From Poriferisodalis sp965231925 (lineage in GTDB: Bacteria; Actinomycetota; Acidimicrobiia; Acidimicrobiales; Poriferisodalaceae), in assembly GCA_965231925.1 (NCBI GenBank), contig OZ246894.1:3534001-3598000 (forward strand): a stretch of DNA of 64,000 nt, in the 5' to 3' direction. The notes under the pieces are model-generated. The model worked only from the letters and a program-made list of their open reading frames with translations, had not been told where the DNA came from and searched no databases. Below are positions 42,972-50,996 of the stretch, piece by piece; position 1 is the first letter of the stretch, and each line of letters opens with the position of its first letter. Both the position numbers and the translations under genes were made by a program.

Positions 42972-43620
42972 TGCGCGCTCTGGGCAAGGCTGTGGTGGAT
43001 GTGATCTGGGCGGCGGTCGAGCCGCTGGTGGCGCGCCCGCCCGATGGTCATCCGTTGGGCTGTCACCGGCCTCGCGTGTGCGATCGGCTGTGCCTGCGGG
43101 GGATCATCTGGCGGCTGGTGCTGGGATGCTCGTGGGAGTCCGTGGAGATCTTGTTGGACCATGCGGTGTCGGACACGACGCTGCGGTCCCGCCGCGACGA
43201 GTGGGTCGCTGCGGGAGTGTTCGACCAGATCGCCGACGAGATCGTCGCCGACATGGCGGCGTGGCAGAACCGCACCGCTCGATCCGGTCTATGCGGTGCT
43301 GGGTTCGACGCGATCGTCGTCAAGGCCCTTCGCCAACCGGCCCGTGTAAGTCGCCATAGGCGTGGATCTTCAAGGAGAACGCGACGCCTTGGGCATGTGC
43401 CTGTGCCCCGCCGGCGGCGAGGGCGCCAAGCAATGGGCCACGATGCTCACCGAGCTGCGCAACCGCGGCCTCGCCGACGCGTCGGTTCGTGTGCGGCTGG
43501 AAAGCCATCCTCAACGCACTCACCGTCCACAACGGCGACCGGATCGCCGACCACATCATCCGCCGAATGTGGCGCGACGAACAGAACCGAAATCAGCCTC
43601 ACGCACTCGCCGCTTGACAA
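42972..43620 (+). pseudogene. Mosaic of IS5-type and IS256-type transposase remnants
   Basis: From ATG 42972 the first 110 codons are a DUF4096 (IS5-type) N-terminus (RLCLRGIIWRLVLGCSWESV, TTLRSRRDEWVAAGVFDQIA). At about 43300 the sequence turns into an IS256-type core read across frames: DAIVVK, FANRPV, VAIGVDLQGERDALG, GGEGAKQWATMLTELRNRG. A last piece (AILNALTVHNGDRIADHI) completes an IS256-like tail at 43500-43615. No part is a functional transposase. Confidence 0.65.
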
Positions 43621-43713
43621 GGGAGCGTCTGACAGGCCGCCGCCCACCGATGCGACTTGAAAAAACGGCAAGCTGTCGCGAAGAGTCAGAAACACCTCAG
43701 GTCTGTGGACGTC

Positions 43714-44004
43714 TCAGGCTGCGGTGTTGTCCACGAGACGTACTTCGGCTTCGAGAGCGTCTGCGATCCGCTGCAGGGTGTGTGTCGTGGGACTGGTCGA
43801 GCCGCGTTCGATCCGGCTGATGTCTGCTTGGCTCATGCCGCAGCGCTGAGCCAGCTGGGCCTGGGTCAGACCGTGCTTCTTGCGCAGGTCCAGGACCTGC
43901 AGGGCAATCTTGTACGCCTCGGCGAAGACTTCGCCTTGCGCTACCGCATCTGGACCAAGTTCTGCCCTGCGAGATGCAACCACTTCGTCGTATGCATTTG
44001 ACAT
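43714..44004 (-). CDS. HigA-like helix-turn-helix antitoxin
   Basis: 96 residues from ATG 44004 (GAGGAATCC upstream). Xre-type HTH at about residues 40-92 (LRKKHGLTQAQLAQRCGMSQ, DISRIERGSTSPTTHTLQRI). It follows the putative toxin gene by 47 bp, the toxin-first order of HigBA systems. The short N-terminal helix before the HTH (EVFAEAYKIALQVLDL) probably contacts the toxin. Confidence 0.82.
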   Translation of the reverse strand: MSNAYDEVVASRRAELGPDAVAQGEVFAEAYKIALQVLDLRKKHGLTQAQLAQRCGMSQADISRIERGSTSPTTHTLQRIADALEAEVRLVDNTAA

Positions 44005-44051
44005 CGGTGGATTCCTCCTCGCAACGAGCATAGGTAATTCTCCATACCGTG

Positions 44052-44471
44052 TCAACGGCGACGTTGGCGGCGCTGCCGCTCGGTGAACTGCACGAGCAGC
44101 TGCTTCGCCTTCTTTATCTCGCGTTGCTGGCGCTTCGAGTCCACGCCCTTGTCGAAGCCACCCAGCAGCAAGATGATCCTCTCGCCATAGAAGTGCACGA
44201 AGACCCGCAAGAGCACCTTCTCCTTCTTGGCACCCACACCAGGAGACGACGTATCGAACATCTGGGCGATCTCGCTCGACCCGTGCCGTACCCGGAATTC
44301 GTAGAGCCCCTCGCCGATGTGCCTGAGCCAATGCGAACCCCTCAAATCAAGGCCACGATCCGCGAGGACATGCTTGACCGCCATATCAAGTGCCGCAAAC
44401 TTGAAGTCCGACAACGACTTGGCGAACCGCTGAAATGGCCTCGTTCCGTCGTCTGCCTCAAACACCTCCAT
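44052..44471 (-). CDS. HigB/RelE-family (Gp49-like) toxin
   Basis: 139 residues from ATG 44471. Core: DLRGSHWLRHIGEGLYEFRV, SSEIAQMFDTSS, KVLLRVFVHFYGERIILLLG, GFDKGVDSKRQQREIKKAK, which is the Gp49/HigB fold of ribosome-dependent mRNA interferases. The basic tail (FTERQRRQRRR) is usual. A remnant of dinJ begins just upstream on the other strand, so this module may have inserted there. Confidence 0.78.
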   Translation of the reverse strand: MEVFEADDGTRPFQRFAKSLSDFKFAALDMAVKHVLADRGLDLRGSHWLRHIGEGLYEFRVRHGSSEIAQMFDTSSPGVGAKKEKVLLRVFVHFYGERIILLLGGFDKGVDSKRQQREIKKAKQLLVQFTERQRRQRRR

Positions 44472-44547
44472 GGTCCACGGGCCGTCCACATGTTCCAAGC
44501 TAGCGACGGCCTCCGGCTCGACTCCGGGCCGCGCTGCCAGTGACCAA

Positions 44548-44748
44548 GCCGAGCGCGTTCTTCGCGAACTTGGATTGTCGGCCACCGAGGCGATCACCCT
44601 GTTCTACACCCAAGTAGTGCTGCGCCAAGGCGTCCCGTTCGAGGTCAGCATCCCCAACGCCGCAACCGTCGAGGCCCTGCGCGAGGCCCGCGAACCCGAC
44701 GAAGCGACCGAGCACTCAAGCCTCGACGAGCTCAAGGCCGCGCTGTAG
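44548..44748 (+). pseudogene. dinJ antitoxin remnant lacking its N-terminus
   Basis: QAERVLRELGLSATEAITLF and EALREAREPDE through SSLDELKAAL match the complete dinJ at 54775-55029 almost base for base, but the first 17 codons and the promoter are missing and no yafQ follows. Similarity begins at AAGCCGAGCGCGT and ends just after the stop. Confidence 0.8.
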
Positions 44749-44749
44749 C

Positions 44750-44970
44750 CCGCAGCGATACCTGCAGGCGTATGCGGAGAATTCGGCCGCAACGCCGAGC
44801 CACAAAACGCTGTACGACACAGCGGGCATCAGCCGCAAGACCGCGTTGGCCTGCGACGGGCTACTGGCCGATCTCATGGTGACCGACAATCTGCCCGCGT
44901 GGTCAACGAATCGCCTGAAGCGATTGAGCCGGACACGGTATCCCAGCCCACGTAACTGGCGGCACCGGTA
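44750..44970 (+). pseudogene. DUF4143 ATPase C-terminal remnant
   Basis: The frame RYLQAYAENSAATPSHKTLY, DTAGISRKTALACDGLLADL and MVTDNLPAWSTNRLKRLSRT is a DUF4143 domain end, without the ATPase part. It starts right after the dinJ remnant. Same family as the gene at 1-966. Confidence 0.6.
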
Positions 44971-45131
44971 ATCTGAGATCGTGGCTGCAGCCGCCGGAAG
45001 CCCGATGATGACCGCCGACAAGCGGCTGCTCCGCGCCCGTGACCTGTGCGCGCTCATCGCCCAGGGCGACGGCGGCGGCCGCCCTGCTCCTGTGTCCATA
45101 GATCCCATGCTCGCTCCAATCCTTGGAGCCT

Positions 45132-45490
45132 GCGCAGAACAGTGAAGATGTGTGCAGGGAGCGGGCCGTGCGGTGCGTGCGGTGGAGGCGGGCTGGTTTC
45201 GGCCCAACGAGGACGGCACGTTCACGCTTGGGTCGGATGTGATGACTGATCTGCAGCTGCTGCGCCGCGCGGCGGCGACTGGCGATGAGGCGACCGCTCG
45301 GCGGATCGCGAGCGAGATTCGGTCACGGCCGTGTCCGCAGCTGCCAGTGGACTGGCTCGATGCCGGCGATGCTGACTCGACCCGCAGCGATCTGGCTCGC
45401 CAGGCGCAGGACGCGTTGACCGAGTGCATCGAGGCGTTCGGGGACGCTGAGGGAGTGTTCGAGCACGCCACCGACGCCGCCTGGGGCTGA
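45132..45490 (+). pseudogene. 3' gene fragment fused to an IS110-end-like repeat
   Basis: After CAGTGAAGATGTGTGCAGGG (45140-45159), shared with the IS110 left end, an open frame encodes AGWFRPNEDGTFTLGSDVMT, DLQLLRRAAATGDEATARRI and RQAQDALTECIEAFGDAEGV to the stop at 45490. The sequence looks like a helical C-terminal domain of actinobacterial transcriptional-activator (BTAD) type; its N-terminal part is missing. Confidence 0.4.
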
Positions 45491-45499
45491 CACGAGCCC

Positions 45500-45640
45500 C
45501 ACCCGCTGAGACTGCGGTGCCGGCGGCTCAGTGCTGGAGTCGGGGCGGCGGGCGTCGCTGTTGGTGACGTCGGCCCAGGGGCCTTCGCTGTGGGTGATGT
45601 CGATGAGGCTGTGGCCGGTGGCGATGGTGGATGTGTTGCG
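45500..45640 (-). pseudogene. Possible SocA/Panacea-domain fragment
   Basis: The minus strand reads GHSLIDITHSEGPWADVTNS, the conserved end of SocA-like DUF4065 (Panacea) antitoxin domains (L-x-x-TH-x-EGPW). Only about 40 codons are recognisable and no start or stop fits. Low confidence. Confidence 0.3.
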
Positions 45641-45670
45641 GCGGGTTGACCGGTCTAGGTCTGGATGGGG

Positions 45671-46144
45671 TTATTGGCAGTCGATCAGGCCGTTGGAGGA
45701 GATCAGGGTGGGTTCAACCGTCCAGGAACCGGCGGTGATGATGCCGATGTTGCGCATGATTTTCTGGTCGCTGCGGCGGCGGCGACGGACGACGAACACG
45801 ACGTGTGCTGTGGGGATGTTGAGCGCGAACAGTGGGTGGCTTCCGAGGAGGGCGAGTCCTGCGGCGGCTTGGGGCCCAGCGTGTTCGCGCATGGTGAGCT
45901 TGAGCTCAAGGACCAGCCACGCGGGGCCGCTTTCTTCGCAGTGCTGGGTGAGGATGATGTCGGGGCGGGTTTGATGGGGGGTGAATGCGGTGCAGTGGTC
46001 ACAGTCGACGGCTGCCGTGGCAGCTTCGACGCTGACTGTGCAGTGGTCCTTTTGAAAGCGACTGACGGGCGATTGGGTGGCCAGCAAGCAGTCGCATTGG
46101 CTGTGGAGCGCGGCGAGCGGTGCCGCTGGTGCGGTTGAAGTCAC
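45671..46144 (-). CDS. Putative PD-(D/E)XK nuclease partner of the AAA ATPase
   Basis: 157 residues from GTG 46144, overlapping the ATPase stop by four bases (GTGA). D62 in TRPDIILTQ and E80-x-K82 in AWLVLELKLTMRE are spaced and set in strands as in PD-(D/E)XK nucleases. Before them lie six cysteines (QCDCLL, DHC, VDCDHC) that may bind metal. The rest (GLALLGSHPLFALNIPTAHV, VFVVRRRRRSDQKIMRNIG) completes an alpha/beta fold. Assignment is from motif only; no family match could be tested. Confidence 0.5.
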   Translation of the reverse strand: MTSTAPAAPLAALHSQCDCLLATQSPVSRFQKDHCTVSVEAATAAVDCDHCTAFTPHQTRPDIILTQHCEESGPAWLVLELKLTMREHAGPQAAAGLALLGSHPLFALNIPTAHVVFVVRRRRRSDQKIMRNIGIITAGSWTVEPTLISSNGLIDCQ

Positions 46145-47613
46145 GAAATGGTGCGGATGAGCTTGGAGGTCTCGGCGGAGAGTCGGTCGGCGACTGCGAC
46201 GTGCTCGTCTTCGGGGATGCCCCATTGGGGGTCGATCTCGATGGGCACGACGACAGTCCCGCCGTGGTCGTCGCTGTGCTCGAATTGGTAGACGCGCAGG
46301 CTCTCGGCGGGGATGGAGGGTTGAGCTGGTTCGTGCTCGGAGTGGGCGGCCGCTCGGAGCATGCAATTGGAGACTTGGTGGAGGAATTCGGTGCTGTGGG
46401 TTGTGCACACGACGTTGACGCCGGTTTGTGTGAGGGCGACGAGCGCTTCGGCTACGGCGGTGACGGCTTCGGGGTGCATGTGGGCTTCGGGCTCGTCGAT
46501 GAGGAGCAGGTCACCGGGGCGGATGAGGTGTTGCATCCAGCTCAGCAGGGGGGCGAGCTCGCCGACCATGGAAGACGCTCGTTGGACTGGGATGGTTCTT
46601 CGGCCCTGTTGGTAAGCCAGGGAGGGGACGCGTTCTCGGCCCCGGTCGGCGACGATCTGTCCGCTGATGAGTGTTTCGAGGCGGTCGACGGCCGGTCGGG
46701 TTGCGGCGTTGGGCCGGATCTGGCGGCGAGACGAGAAGGGGCTGTATCGGTGCCGGCGGTTGATGGGGCTGGTGAGCCGCTGCAGCTCGATGAGGAAGTC
46801 GAGAGCGATGCCGCCGAGTGCGGGCGGCTCGTTGCCGCGAAGGGCCAGGCCTTCGCGTTCTTGTTCGAGGCGCATGCGCACGACGTCGGTCCACGCTTCG
46901 AGCAGGCCCGACCTGCCCGCAGGCAGATAGTGGACGGCGCCGGCAAGGCCGATGGCCGGCAGCATGTGCATGTTCCATGCGATGTCGGTGAGCATGAACG
47001 ACAGACGGCGCTGGAGCATTTCCTTGTCCTCGCTGACGCGGTCGTCCCCGGATACGAGGTCGTCGAACATGTCCAGCATCGGGTAATGCACGAGGTCGTC
47101 GAGGTCGAGATCCATTCCCGCGGCCAGAGCTGCGGGTGGCTCAGCATCGCGTGCGACTGCGAACAGCGTGGCGGACTCTGCTGTGAAAGCCCGTGTCGAG
47201 ACGGCGACGTCGAGGGTTTCAGGGGGTTTTCCCCATCGGGCAAGTTCGTCGACTGACTCGACGTCGAAATACACCTCGAGGCGGTCGGCGAGGGCACGTC
47301 CGGCGCTGGCAAGTCGGGCTTGGAGCCACGAGGTGATCTTGGCCTCGATCGGCTTGAACAGCTCCGCGACCGGCATGGGGCCTGCGTGGCGGAGGCGGCT
47401 GAGAAAATCGATCGACTCGGCGAGGGAGAGGATTGGTTCGGCGGAGCCATTGGCTCGTTGGAGGGCTTTGTGGGCGGCATAAATGGCTTGCGCCATGTAC
47501 GTCTTGCCGGTGTTGTTCTTGCCGATGAGAATCGTCAGGGGACGCAACTCGACGGTGCCGTGCGCGATCGGGCCGAGGTTGCGGACGTCGAATGCCGGGA
47601 GCGCGCCTGTCAT
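46141..47613 (-). CDS. AAA_15/AAA_21-type ATPase of a two-gene putative defence system
   Basis: 490 residues from ATG 47613. Starts with FDVRNLGPIAHGTVELRPLT and Walker A LIGKNNTGKTYMAQ (residues 31-38), as in OLD/RecF-like ABC ATPases. Walker B is DLLLIDEPEAHMHPEAV, followed by the H-loop VNVVCTTHSTEFLHQVSN. A long helical insert with GMDLDLDDLVHYPMLDMFDD separates the halves. It overlaps the putative nuclease gene. Similar ATPase plus nuclease pairs (for example Septu-like or OLD-like) act against phages; which of these, if any, applies is open. Confidence 0.85.
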   Translation of the reverse strand: MTGALPAFDVRNLGPIAHGTVELRPLTILIGKNNTGKTYMAQAIYAAHKALQRANGSAEPILSLAESIDFLSRLRHAGPMPVAELFKPIEAKITSWLQARLASAGRALADRLEVYFDVESVDELARWGKPPETLDVAVSTRAFTAESATLFAVARDAEPPAALAAGMDLDLDDLVHYPMLDMFDDLVSGDDRVSEDKEMLQRRLSFMLTDIAWNMHMLPAIGLAGAVHYLPAGRSGLLEAWTDVVRMRLEQEREGLALRGNEPPALGGIALDFLIELQRLTSPINRRHRYSPFSSRRQIRPNAATRPAVDRLETLISGQIVADRGRERVPSLAYQQGRRTIPVQRASSMVGELAPLLSWMQHLIRPGDLLLIDEPEAHMHPEAVTAVAEALVALTQTGVNVVCTTHSTEFLHQVSNCMLRAAAHSEHEPAQPSIPAESLRVYQFEHSDDHGGTVVVPIEIDPQWGIPEDEHVAVADRLSAETSKLIRTIS

Positions 47614-47810
47614 GGCAGTTCTGCGCCTGAAGTGTTCGGGGCGGCTGGAAGGTGAGCTCGGGTGATGGCGGGACTCTAACGCTGCGGCCGGAGCGCTCAG
47701 TTCCGGCCGCTCGGGTGTCGCTTCGGTCGGCTGTTGTGGGTTGGTTCACGGGAGGCTGATCGGCTGGCTGCGTCTCGCCGAGGTGGTCGCGTTTGGCGGG
47801 GATGCTCTAG

Positions 47811-49507
47811 GAGCGTGGTCGGTTATTGGGGTTGTGTGAGGGCGGGTTTGGCTGGTGGGCGCGTCGGGTGGGGTTGGGGTGGCGGGCTGGGCACGGACGC
47901 GGGTGTGTCACCCGATGATGCCGAGGCGGCCGATGCGGTCGAGGTTGATGGCGGCGGTTCGCCATTCGAGCCAGTGGCCGGCTTTGGCGAGGCCGCGCCA
48001 CGGCAGGCGTTTGGTGCGGGCTTTGATGTGGGCGATCTTTCGTTCTGCTTGGGAGCGCTGTCGGTATCTGGCGAGGAATTCGGGTTCGCGCCGTTGGGCT
48101 CTGGCGGGGGCGAGGAGCTCTTCGTGGGGGTTGATCTGCACGATGCGGCCGCTGTCGCGTGCGGTGCATCGCGTCTTGAGCGCGCACGCGTTGCAGTCCG
48201 CTGCGCTGAATCGGGCCTGGCGGCGCTTTTGGCCGCGCGGCGGCGGGATCGCGACGGCGACGCCGGCGGGGCAGGTGATCGTCGCTGTTTCGGTGTCGAT
48301 GCCGAAGTCGGCTTTGGTGAACATGTCGGGGTCTTTGCGGGCCGATATCGGCGGGGCGGGGGCGACCAGGTCGATGCCGCGGCCGGCCATCGCCTGCCGC
48401 GTGGGCCCCGATCCGTAGTGGGTGTCGGCGATGACCTCCGCGACCGGGACCGGGTCGGCGTCGATGAGGTCCTCGAGGACTGCTGCGTCGTGGACGGTGG
48501 CCCGCGTCGCTGCCGCGGCGGTGATCAGGTCGGAGTCCGCGTCGGCGGCGATGTGCAGCTTGTAGCCGTCGTAGCGGTCGCGGCGGGAGCGGTGCCCGTG
48601 CCGGGCGTCGGGATCGACGGTCGAGATCACCCGCTCAGTCGCGGTGCCTTGGCGTATCCGCGGCACAGCGGCGCCGTCGGGAGTGTCAGCGGTCTCGATG
48701 TCCTGGCCGGCGACGACTCTGAGCAGCTCGACTGCTGCGGCCACATCGGCGTCCTCGAAGCGGGAACAGAACCCCACGACAGTCCCGGCGTCGGCGAACA
48801 GCTCGGCCACCAAAGCCGCCCGCTCTGCAGGATCGGACCAGTTGATCTGCGGCTTGGCGTCCGACCCGTAGTCGCCGCGGGCCAACAGCCCCGCCAGCTC
48901 GCCCGCCGCGCCCGCGTCGATCCCCGACACCGCGTCGACACAGCGACGGACCTGAGAACGAATCAGCGTGACCGTGTCCTGGGTCAGCACGCTGTCCTCG
49001 ATGCCGGTGGAGTCCACGCTGCGGCGATGGCCGATCACCCCGGCGCGCTTGGCTGCGATCTTGACCCGATCCCCCAAGAAGCTCTCCATCCCCGCGCGCA
49101 CCAGCCGCGCCCGGAACTCCACCAGCACCACATGCGGAATCCCCCGATGATCCAGCCGCAGCCCCAGCGCCGCTTTCCACGACATGTCGAACCGCGACCG
49201 CCGCTCGGCCTCACGATCCGACACCCCATAGAACAACTGGCACAACAACAACGACGCCACCACCGACGGCGGATGCGACGGCCGGCCCCGACCCGACACA
49301 TACAGCGCATCGAAATCGGCGTCGCAGAACAGCTCCCCGCGAGCCCGCCCCAGCGTCGCCAAGAACCCCTCGCAGTCCAACAGATCGCCCACCATCACAT
49401 CAACATCAAAAAACGAACCCTGATCGTCAGCCGAACCGCGCACCCCTGCATTGTCCCGCGCGTCCCAGCGCCGACCGCGGAAATCCGCCGACTTTCCGAC
49501 CACGCTC
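47811..49507 (-). mobile_element. IS1182-family element type B, copy 1
   Basis: 1697 bp with ends GAGCGTGGTCGG and its inverse, flanked by CTAG at 47807-47810 and 49508-49511. Identical in length, and as far as read in sequence, to copy 2 at 52695-54391 but inverted. Confidence 0.9.
47908..49443 (-). CDS. IS1182-family transposase type B, copy 1
   Basis: 511 residues from GTG 49443; a longer reading from GTG in the terminal repeat is possible. DUF772 domain (RPSHPPSVVASLLLCQLFYG, SDREAERRSRFDMSWKAALG), then HRRSVDSTGIEDSV, DGYKLHIAADADSDLITAAA, VIADTHYGSGPT and a cysteine pair region DCNACALKTRCTARDSGR before RQRSQAERKIAHIKARTKRL. The DDE order is complete, so the copy should be functional. 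Confidence 0.9.
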   Translation of the reverse strand: MRGSADDQGSFFDVDVMVGDLLDCEGFLATLGRARGELFCDADFDALYVSGRGRPSHPPSVVASLLLCQLFYGVSDREAERRSRFDMSWKAALGLRLDHRGIPHVVLVEFRARLVRAGMESFLGDRVKIAAKRAGVIGHRRSVDSTGIEDSVLTQDTVTLIRSQVRRCVDAVSGIDAGAAGELAGLLARGDYGSDAKPQINWSDPAERAALVAELFADAGTVVGFCSRFEDADVAAAVELLRVVAGQDIETADTPDGAAVPRIRQGTATERVISTVDPDARHGHRSRRDRYDGYKLHIAADADSDLITAAAATRATVHDAAVLEDLIDADPVPVAEVIADTHYGSGPTRQAMAGRGIDLVAPAPPISARKDPDMFTKADFGIDTETATITCPAGVAVAIPPPRGQKRRQARFSAADCNACALKTRCTARDSGRIVQINPHEELLAPARAQRREPEFLARYRQRSQAERKIAHIKARTKRLPWRGLAKAGHWLEWRTAAINLDRIGRLGIIG

Positions 49508-49631
49508 CTAGGGGTTGAACGTCGTCTTCGTGACGAATCCGGCGTGGACGTCCAGTTTGGCGCCGCCAGCGCTCCCACGAGCAGAACCGACATGGATCGC
49601 CAAATGGCGAACCGTGCCGACGTCGAGCCGG

Positions 49632-50282
49632 CTAGGGCCGGCCGAGGTAGTCGGTGTCGTCTCGCACAGCGGCGAAGTCGCCGGCGCCGAGGTAGTGGTT
49701 CCACAGCTGCCGGCCTGGGATGCGCAGCGCCCTTTGGGGCTCGGGCGGCGCCCACCAGGTGGCGGTCTCGACGCGCTTGCCGACTCGCACGGCTTCTTCG
49801 ATCGCCGGCAGCAGATCGGTGTCAGCGGACACCACCACGGCGACGTCGTACCGGTCGTGATGCGCGCCGAGCGCCAGGTGCAGCGCCAGCAGCACGTCGA
49901 CGCCCTTCTCCTCGGCCCGCCACCGCTGCCGACCGTCAGCAAGCTTGCCGGCGGGCCAGTAGCGCATCGGTCGGGTGTGAACGCTGACGCCGGCCAGAGT
50001 CTCCCAATGGGCCTTCTGACGGTCGAACGCCTGAACCAGCTTGTGCGAGCTGCGAGCGCCCGGCTGGCCCCGATACACCTCGACCCCGGCGAGACGACGC
50101 GCCGGGTCGACACCAAGACCGCGGCGGCACAGCAGCTCGCCCAGCCGGTCCGGGTGAACGTGGCCATGCCACGACGGAGAAGCTCGCGGCACGAACAGCG
50201 CCCGGGTCGTGTGCCAAACGTTCTGGTAGTCCACGAACACCGCGACTCTGGTGGTGGCGGGCTGCGAGGTCGGCTCAGGCAT
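49632..50282 (-). CDS. NYN-domain (PIN-like) ribonuclease 2
   Basis: 216 residues from ATG 50282. TTRVAVFVDYQNVWHTTRAL, then EEKGVDVLLALHLALGAHHD and VAVVVSADTDLLPAIEEAVR are the acidic motifs of the NYN fold. It is homologous to NYN 1 over the whole length, including HPDRLGELLCRRG and VHTRPMRYW. The two-element leader of NYN 1 is repeated here. It lies inside the segment bracketed by two inverted IS1182 copies, which may have moved it. Confidence 0.85.
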   Translation of the reverse strand: MPEPTSQPATTRVAVFVDYQNVWHTTRALFVPRASPSWHGHVHPDRLGELLCRRGLGVDPARRLAGVEVYRGQPGARSSHKLVQAFDRQKAHWETLAGVSVHTRPMRYWPAGKLADGRQRWRAEEKGVDVLLALHLALGAHHDRYDVAVVVSADTDLLPAIEEAVRVGKRVETATWWAPPEPQRALRIPGRQLWNHYLGAGDFAAVRDDTDYLGRP

Positions 50283-50288
50283 GAGGGC

Positions 50289-50363
50289 AATAAATAACCC
50301 CGCCATGCCCGGCAGAGCCGGCCAGACGGGGAGGAATGCACGAACCGTATCGGATGGTGATAC
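50289..50363 (-). promoter_or_regulatory. Leader of NYN gene 2: GTATC dyad, hairpin and T-rich tract
   Basis: On the minus strand GTATC-N7-GATAC (50347-50363) is followed by the hairpin at 50298-50331 (arms CCCCG/CGGGG with inner GCCGG/CCGGC) and TTATTTATT (50289-50297), which ends seven bases before ATG 50282. Order, spacing and many bases match the leader of NYN gene 1. Confidence 0.6.
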
Positions 50364-50423
50364 GCCGACGCAACCCAGCCCGGCCAGCGCTGTGCGTCAT
50401 GGCCACGCTGCCTCGGCGTCGTG

Positions 50424-50879
50424 TCAGGCGAGGGCCTTGGTCCATCGTTGTTTGGGCTGGGGTGGTGTGAGCGGGGTTCCGAACAGGTCGGTGTCGTAGC
50501 GGGGCCGTGCGGGGGTGTGCCACGGGCGTGCGGGGACGTGGCCATCGAGGGTCCAGCCGGCAGCGCGCAGCGACGTGCCCGCCTCGGAGGCGATCGTGTA
50601 GGTGATGGCGTGTCGATAGCCGAGGGAGCGAGCGGCGCGCAGGATCGCCCCGTAGAGCTTGGTGGTGGCGTTGGGTCGCCCGGGGAGGTTGCAGACTCGG
50701 GTGATCTCGACGGTTGTGCCGTCTTGGAGGGCGCGTGCGGTCGGGCGGCCGGCTATGGCGACGCCGACGAGTTCGGTGGGGTTGGCGACGCCGACGGCGA
50801 ACAGGCCCGATGTGGGCGGCCGGCTGTGGCGGTGGTGGGCTGCGACGAATGCTCGTGCCGCGCTGATGGTGCAGGGCAC
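50424..50879 (-). CDS. XF1762-family GNAT-like protein
   Basis: 151 residues from GTG 50879. ISAARAFVAAHHRHSRPPTS, GVANPTELVGVAIAGRPTAR, EITRVCNLPGRPNATTKLYG and TYTIASEAGTSLRAAGW are the landmarks of the XF1762 (DUF-type GNAT) family often found in phages and mobile elements. The substrate is unknown. A ribosome site before the GTG is not obvious, and the native start may have been lost to the DNA upstream. Confidence 0.82.
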   Translation of the reverse strand: MPCTISAARAFVAAHHRHSRPPTSGLFAVGVANPTELVGVAIAGRPTARALQDGTTVEITRVCNLPGRPNATTKLYGAILRAARSLGYRHAITYTIASEAGTSLRAAGWTLDGHVPARPWHTPARPRYDTDLFGTPLTPPQPKQRWTKALA

Positions 50880-50996
50880 GACGCACAGCGGCGGGGGGGG
50901 TCATGGGAGGCTGACCGGCTGGCTGCGTCGATCGTCGCCGCCTACGCTGCGACCAGAACCGGCCACAACAAGACAGAAAACCACAACACTCAGCCT

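Noticed and set aside
47734..49518. Long plus-strand open frame across the first type B IS1182
   Set aside because: Antisense shadow of the transposase gene; the same frame recurs inverted at the other copy.
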